Below, piece after piece: positions 62,028 through 64,000 of a DNA stretch of 64,000 bases. Numbering within the stretch: position 1 is the stretch's first letter; each line of letters begins with the position of its first letter. This stretch comes from Pseudorhodoferax sp047601025 (GTDB lineage: Bacteria; Pseudomonadota; Gammaproteobacteria; Burkholderiales; Burkholderiaceae_C), in assembly GCF_047601025.1 (NCBI RefSeq), contig NZ_JASGJZ010000001.1, positions 1,736,001 through 1,800,000 on the forward strand, given 5' to 3'. A program made the position numbers and the translations under genes. The notes below the pieces were generated by a model. The model did no database searches, was not told the DNA's origin, and saw only the letters and a program-made list of their open reading frames with translations.

Positions 62028-63011
62028 TCACTCCGGCTTGAAATGGATGCTGGCGAAGAATTCGCGCCAGTGGCGCGTCTCCTCGGCCAGTTCGCGCTCG
62101 AAGCGCTCGGGCGAGGACTGCTGCACCTCGCCGGTGAAGCGCGACTCGAACTGCTGGCGGCCCTCGGGCGTGGTGGCCACCGCGGCCACGTCCCGCGCGA
62201 TCTGCTCGCGCACGGCGGCGGGCGTGGCGCGTGCGGTGAACAGGCCATTCCAGATCTGCGGCAGGTAGCCCTGGTAGCCGGCCTCGCGCACCGTGGGCAC
62301 GTCGGGCATGTCGCTGTAGCGCTGTTCGGACAGCACGCCGATCGAGAACACCGTCTTGGCGTCGATCTGGCCCTTGAGCGCGCTGGGCGTGTTCACCACC
62401 AGCTGCACGTCGTTGCGCGCCAGCGCCAGCATCATCTGCGCGGGGCCGGGGAAGTCGATGTCCGAGTACTTCATGCCCAGCGCGCGGTTGATGATCGCGT
62501 TGGTCACGTTGAACGACGAGCTCGGCCCGAGGCCGCCGAAGAACACGCCCTGGGCGCGCTGGCTGTACGCCACCAGGTCCTTCAGCGTCCTGGCCTGCGC
62601 ATAGGTCGGTGCGTTGGTGGCGAACACGATCTTGTAGCTGATGAACTTGTACACCGGTGCCAGTTCGACCTGCGGGTCGAACTTGATGCTGGCCGACGTC
62701 AGCTTGGCCATGGCGGTGGACTGGCTGCCCACCAGCATCGTGTGGCCGTCGGCGGGCGCGCGCGCCACGTAGTCGGCGGCGATGGTGCCGCTGGCGCCGG
62801 GCTTGTTCTCGACGATGACGGGCTGCTTCCAGCGCGCTTCGAGCATGGGCGCGAGCACGCGTGCCCACTGGTCGCTGCTCGATCCGGCCGCGAACGGCAC
62901 GACCAGGCGCACCGGCTTGCTCGGAAAGGCGTCGGCCGCGGCGGCCGTGCCCGTGGCCAGCAGCGCTGCGAGGGCAGCGGCCGTGCCGATGAAGGTCTTG
63001 CGTGTCTGCAT
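62028..63011 (-). CDS. Bug family tripartite tricarboxylate receptor
   Basis: This 327-residue periplasmic protein has a signal peptide (TFIGTAAALAALLATGTAAAA) and the Bug motifs FPSKPVRLVVPFAAGSSSDQWAR, VENKPGASGTIAADYVA, and SMPDVPTVREAGYQGY-like YSDMPDVPTV. It binds a carboxylic acid. No TctA/TctB genes are in the window, as usual for such orphan receptors. It sits between the lyase and the CoA transferase. Confidence 0.92.
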   Translation of the reverse strand: MQTRKTFIGTAAALAALLATGTAAAADAFPSKPVRLVVPFAAGSSSDQWARVLAPMLEARWKQPVIVENKPGASGTIAADYVARAPADGHTMLVGSQSTAMAKLTSASIKFDPQVELAPVYKFISYKIVFATNAPTYAQARTLKDLVAYSQRAQGVFFGGLGPSSSFNVTNAIINRALGMKYSDIDFPGPAQMMLALARNDVQLVVNTPSALKGQIDAKTVFSIGVLSEQRYSDMPDVPTVREAGYQGYLPQIWNGLFTARATPAAVREQIARDVAAVATTPEGRQQFESRFTGEVQQSSPERFERELAEETRHWREFFASIHFKPE

Positions 63012-63039
63012 GGAGCTGTTTCCTGGCGATGGAGGGGAC

Positions 63040-64000
63040 TCAGGCCGCGGCCAGCGCGGCGCGGTGCGCGTCGAGCGAGCCGCTGTGCATCGACCGGCCG
63101 GACAGCGTGCGCCCGATGATCCGCTCGGCCAGCCGCGAGGCCTCGATCAGCCGGTCGAGGTCGATGCCGGTGGCGATGCCCAGCTCGTGGCACATCTGCA
63201 CCATGTCCTCGGTGCAGACGTTGCCGGCGGCCTGCATGTCCGCATGGTTCGAGAACGGGCAGCCGCCCAGCCCGGCGACCGAGCTGTCGAACAGGTCCAC
63301 GCCCTCCTGCAGCGCGGCGTAGAAATTGGCCGCGCCCATGCCGCGCGTGTCGTGCAGGTGCAGGCCTACGCGCACGCCGGGCGCGCGCTCGCGCACCGCG
63401 CGCACGCGGCGCTTGACTTCTTCGGGATTGGCCCAGCCCACCGTGTCGCCCAGGTAGAGGTGCGGCAGCGGCAGGCCGCGCTCGGCGCAGGCGCCGGCGA
63501 CGAAGTCCACGATGTCCAGCACCGCTTCGACCGGCACCACGCCTTCGTGCTGGCAGCCGAAGGCCGCGATGATGTAGACCGCCTCCAGCGGCAGGCCGCG
63601 GTGCTGGTAGGCGTCCAGCCATTCGAGCTGGCGCCGCCGGTGCTCCTGCGTGCCGCAGCTGTTGTTGGCCTGGCAGAAGCGCTCGGTGGTGTAGAAGAAC
63701 AGCTTGCCGTCCAGGTCGACGCCGGGCGTGGCCGCCGCCTGCTCGAAGCCGCGCACGCTGAGCCACAGGGCCGTGTGGCGCACGCCCTCGCGCTTGCGGA
63801 TGGCGGCGAACAGCTGCGGCGCATCGGCCATCGTGGGCACCATCTTCGGGCTGACGAAGGAGGCCACCTGGATGCGCCGCAGCCCGGTGTCGGTCAGCGC
63901 ATCGACCAGCGCGGCGCGCTGCGCCAGGGGATAGTGCTGCTTTTCGCTCTGGAAGCCCTCGCGGGGACCTTCCTCGTGGAATTCGACGAACTTGGGGAAC
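63040..64000 (-). CDS. HMG-CoA lyase-like protein (N-terminus cut off)
   Basis: About 319 residues are visible; the start lies past the window end. The protein is a DRE-TIM/HMGL-like lyase: RRIQVASFVSPKMVPTMAD, LYLGDTVGWANPEEVKRRV, LHLHDTRGMGAANFYAALQEGVD, and GLGGCPFSNHADMQAAGNVCTEDM with the mobile-loop cysteine. The normal GPRDGLQNE reads GPREGFQSE here, Glu for Asp. So the substrate may not be HMG-CoA but a related acyl-CoA. It heads the cluster. Confidence 0.85.
   Translation of the reverse strand, partial: FPKFVEFHEEGPREGFQSEKQHYPLAQRAALVDALTDTGLRRIQVASFVSPKMVPTMADAPQLFAAIRKREGVRHTALWLSVRGFEQAAATPGVDLDGKLFFYTTERFCQANNSCGTQEHRRRQLEWLDAYQHRGLPLEAVYIIAAFGCQHEGVVPVEAVLDIVDFVAGACAERGLPLPHLYLGDTVGWANPEEVKRRVRAVRERAPGVRVGLHLHDTRGMGAANFYAALQEGVDLFDSSVAGLGGCPFSNHADMQAAGNVCTEDMVQMCHELGIATGIDLDRLIEASRLAERIIGRTLSGRSMHSGSLDAHRAALAAA

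Overview
The window is very GC-rich, densely packed chromosomal DNA, most likely from a betaproteobacterium of the order Burkholderiales, Comamonadaceae-like. Signs of this are the metX-metW pair behind a SAM-II riboswitch, a kdsD-kdsC-lptC cluster beside a CPA2 antiporter gene, a parA-hydrolase-parB order, several Bug (tripartite tricarboxylate) receptor genes, frequent GTG/TTG starts and short promoter leaders. No phage, integron, CRISPR array or complete insertion sequence was seen.

Layout. 1-6.7 kb: a glutathione/oligopeptide ABC importer (gsiABCD, gsiA cut by the window edge) in one operon with an S58 DmpA-type aminopeptidase, an M55 DppA-type D-aminopeptidase and an Asp/Glu racemase, that is, uptake and hydrolysis of unusual peptides. 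6.7-13.7 kb: mnmE, a cyclic-nucleotide-binding protein, a K+/H+ antiporter, and LPS genes kdsD-kdsC-lptC followed by an SDR. 13.7-17.2 kb: a glycine-rich RRM protein, a Gdt1-type manganese exporter under a yybP-ykoY riboswitch, and metX-metW under a SAM-II riboswitch. 17-24 kb: beta-alanine aminotransferase with a divergent LysR, slyX, tRNA-Ala(CGC), an unknown membrane protein and a second LysR with a shared palindromic operator. 24-33 kb: mixed metabolism and envelope genes (flavin reductase, EamA exporter, DUF1185, DUF72, thioesterase, cobalamin adenosyltransferase, EF-hand, DUF2127, FAD oxidase, Sel1 and CsgG lipoproteins).

33.4-39.6 kb: on the minus strand, antitoxin-PIN toxin-mnmG-rsmG-parA-alpha/beta hydrolase-parB are tightly linked, with two parS sites inside rsmG and mnmG. 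39.6-46.1 kb: a small Cys-cluster protein, a doubly broken LysR gene, SDR, aldehyde dehydrogenase, DUF1328, GST and an old-yellow-enzyme. 46-52.3 kb: a bactofilin with a 14-bp tandem repeat at its stop codon, then a polyamine-type ABC importer whose two permease genes are separated by a GC-rich palindromic block. 52.3-58.9 kb: rdgC, a Spy-like protein, an EEP nuclease, pagL, an intergenic region with the architecture of a chromosomal replication origin (DnaA boxes, GC run, DnaA-trio-like repeats), glutamine-dependent nadE and a transglutaminase. 59-64 kb: a minus-strand acyl-CoA catabolic cluster (HMG-CoA-lyase-like, Bug receptor, CoA transferase, MmgE/PrpD) ending in a decayed second Bug gene.

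The mnmE, mnmG-rsmG-parAB and parS genes, normally clustered near oriC, are here spread over 30 kb, and the origin-like sequence at 55.7-55.9 kb has no dnaA beside it. This suggests a rearranged origin-proximal region. Functions are assigned by recognising motifs by eye; no database search was run.
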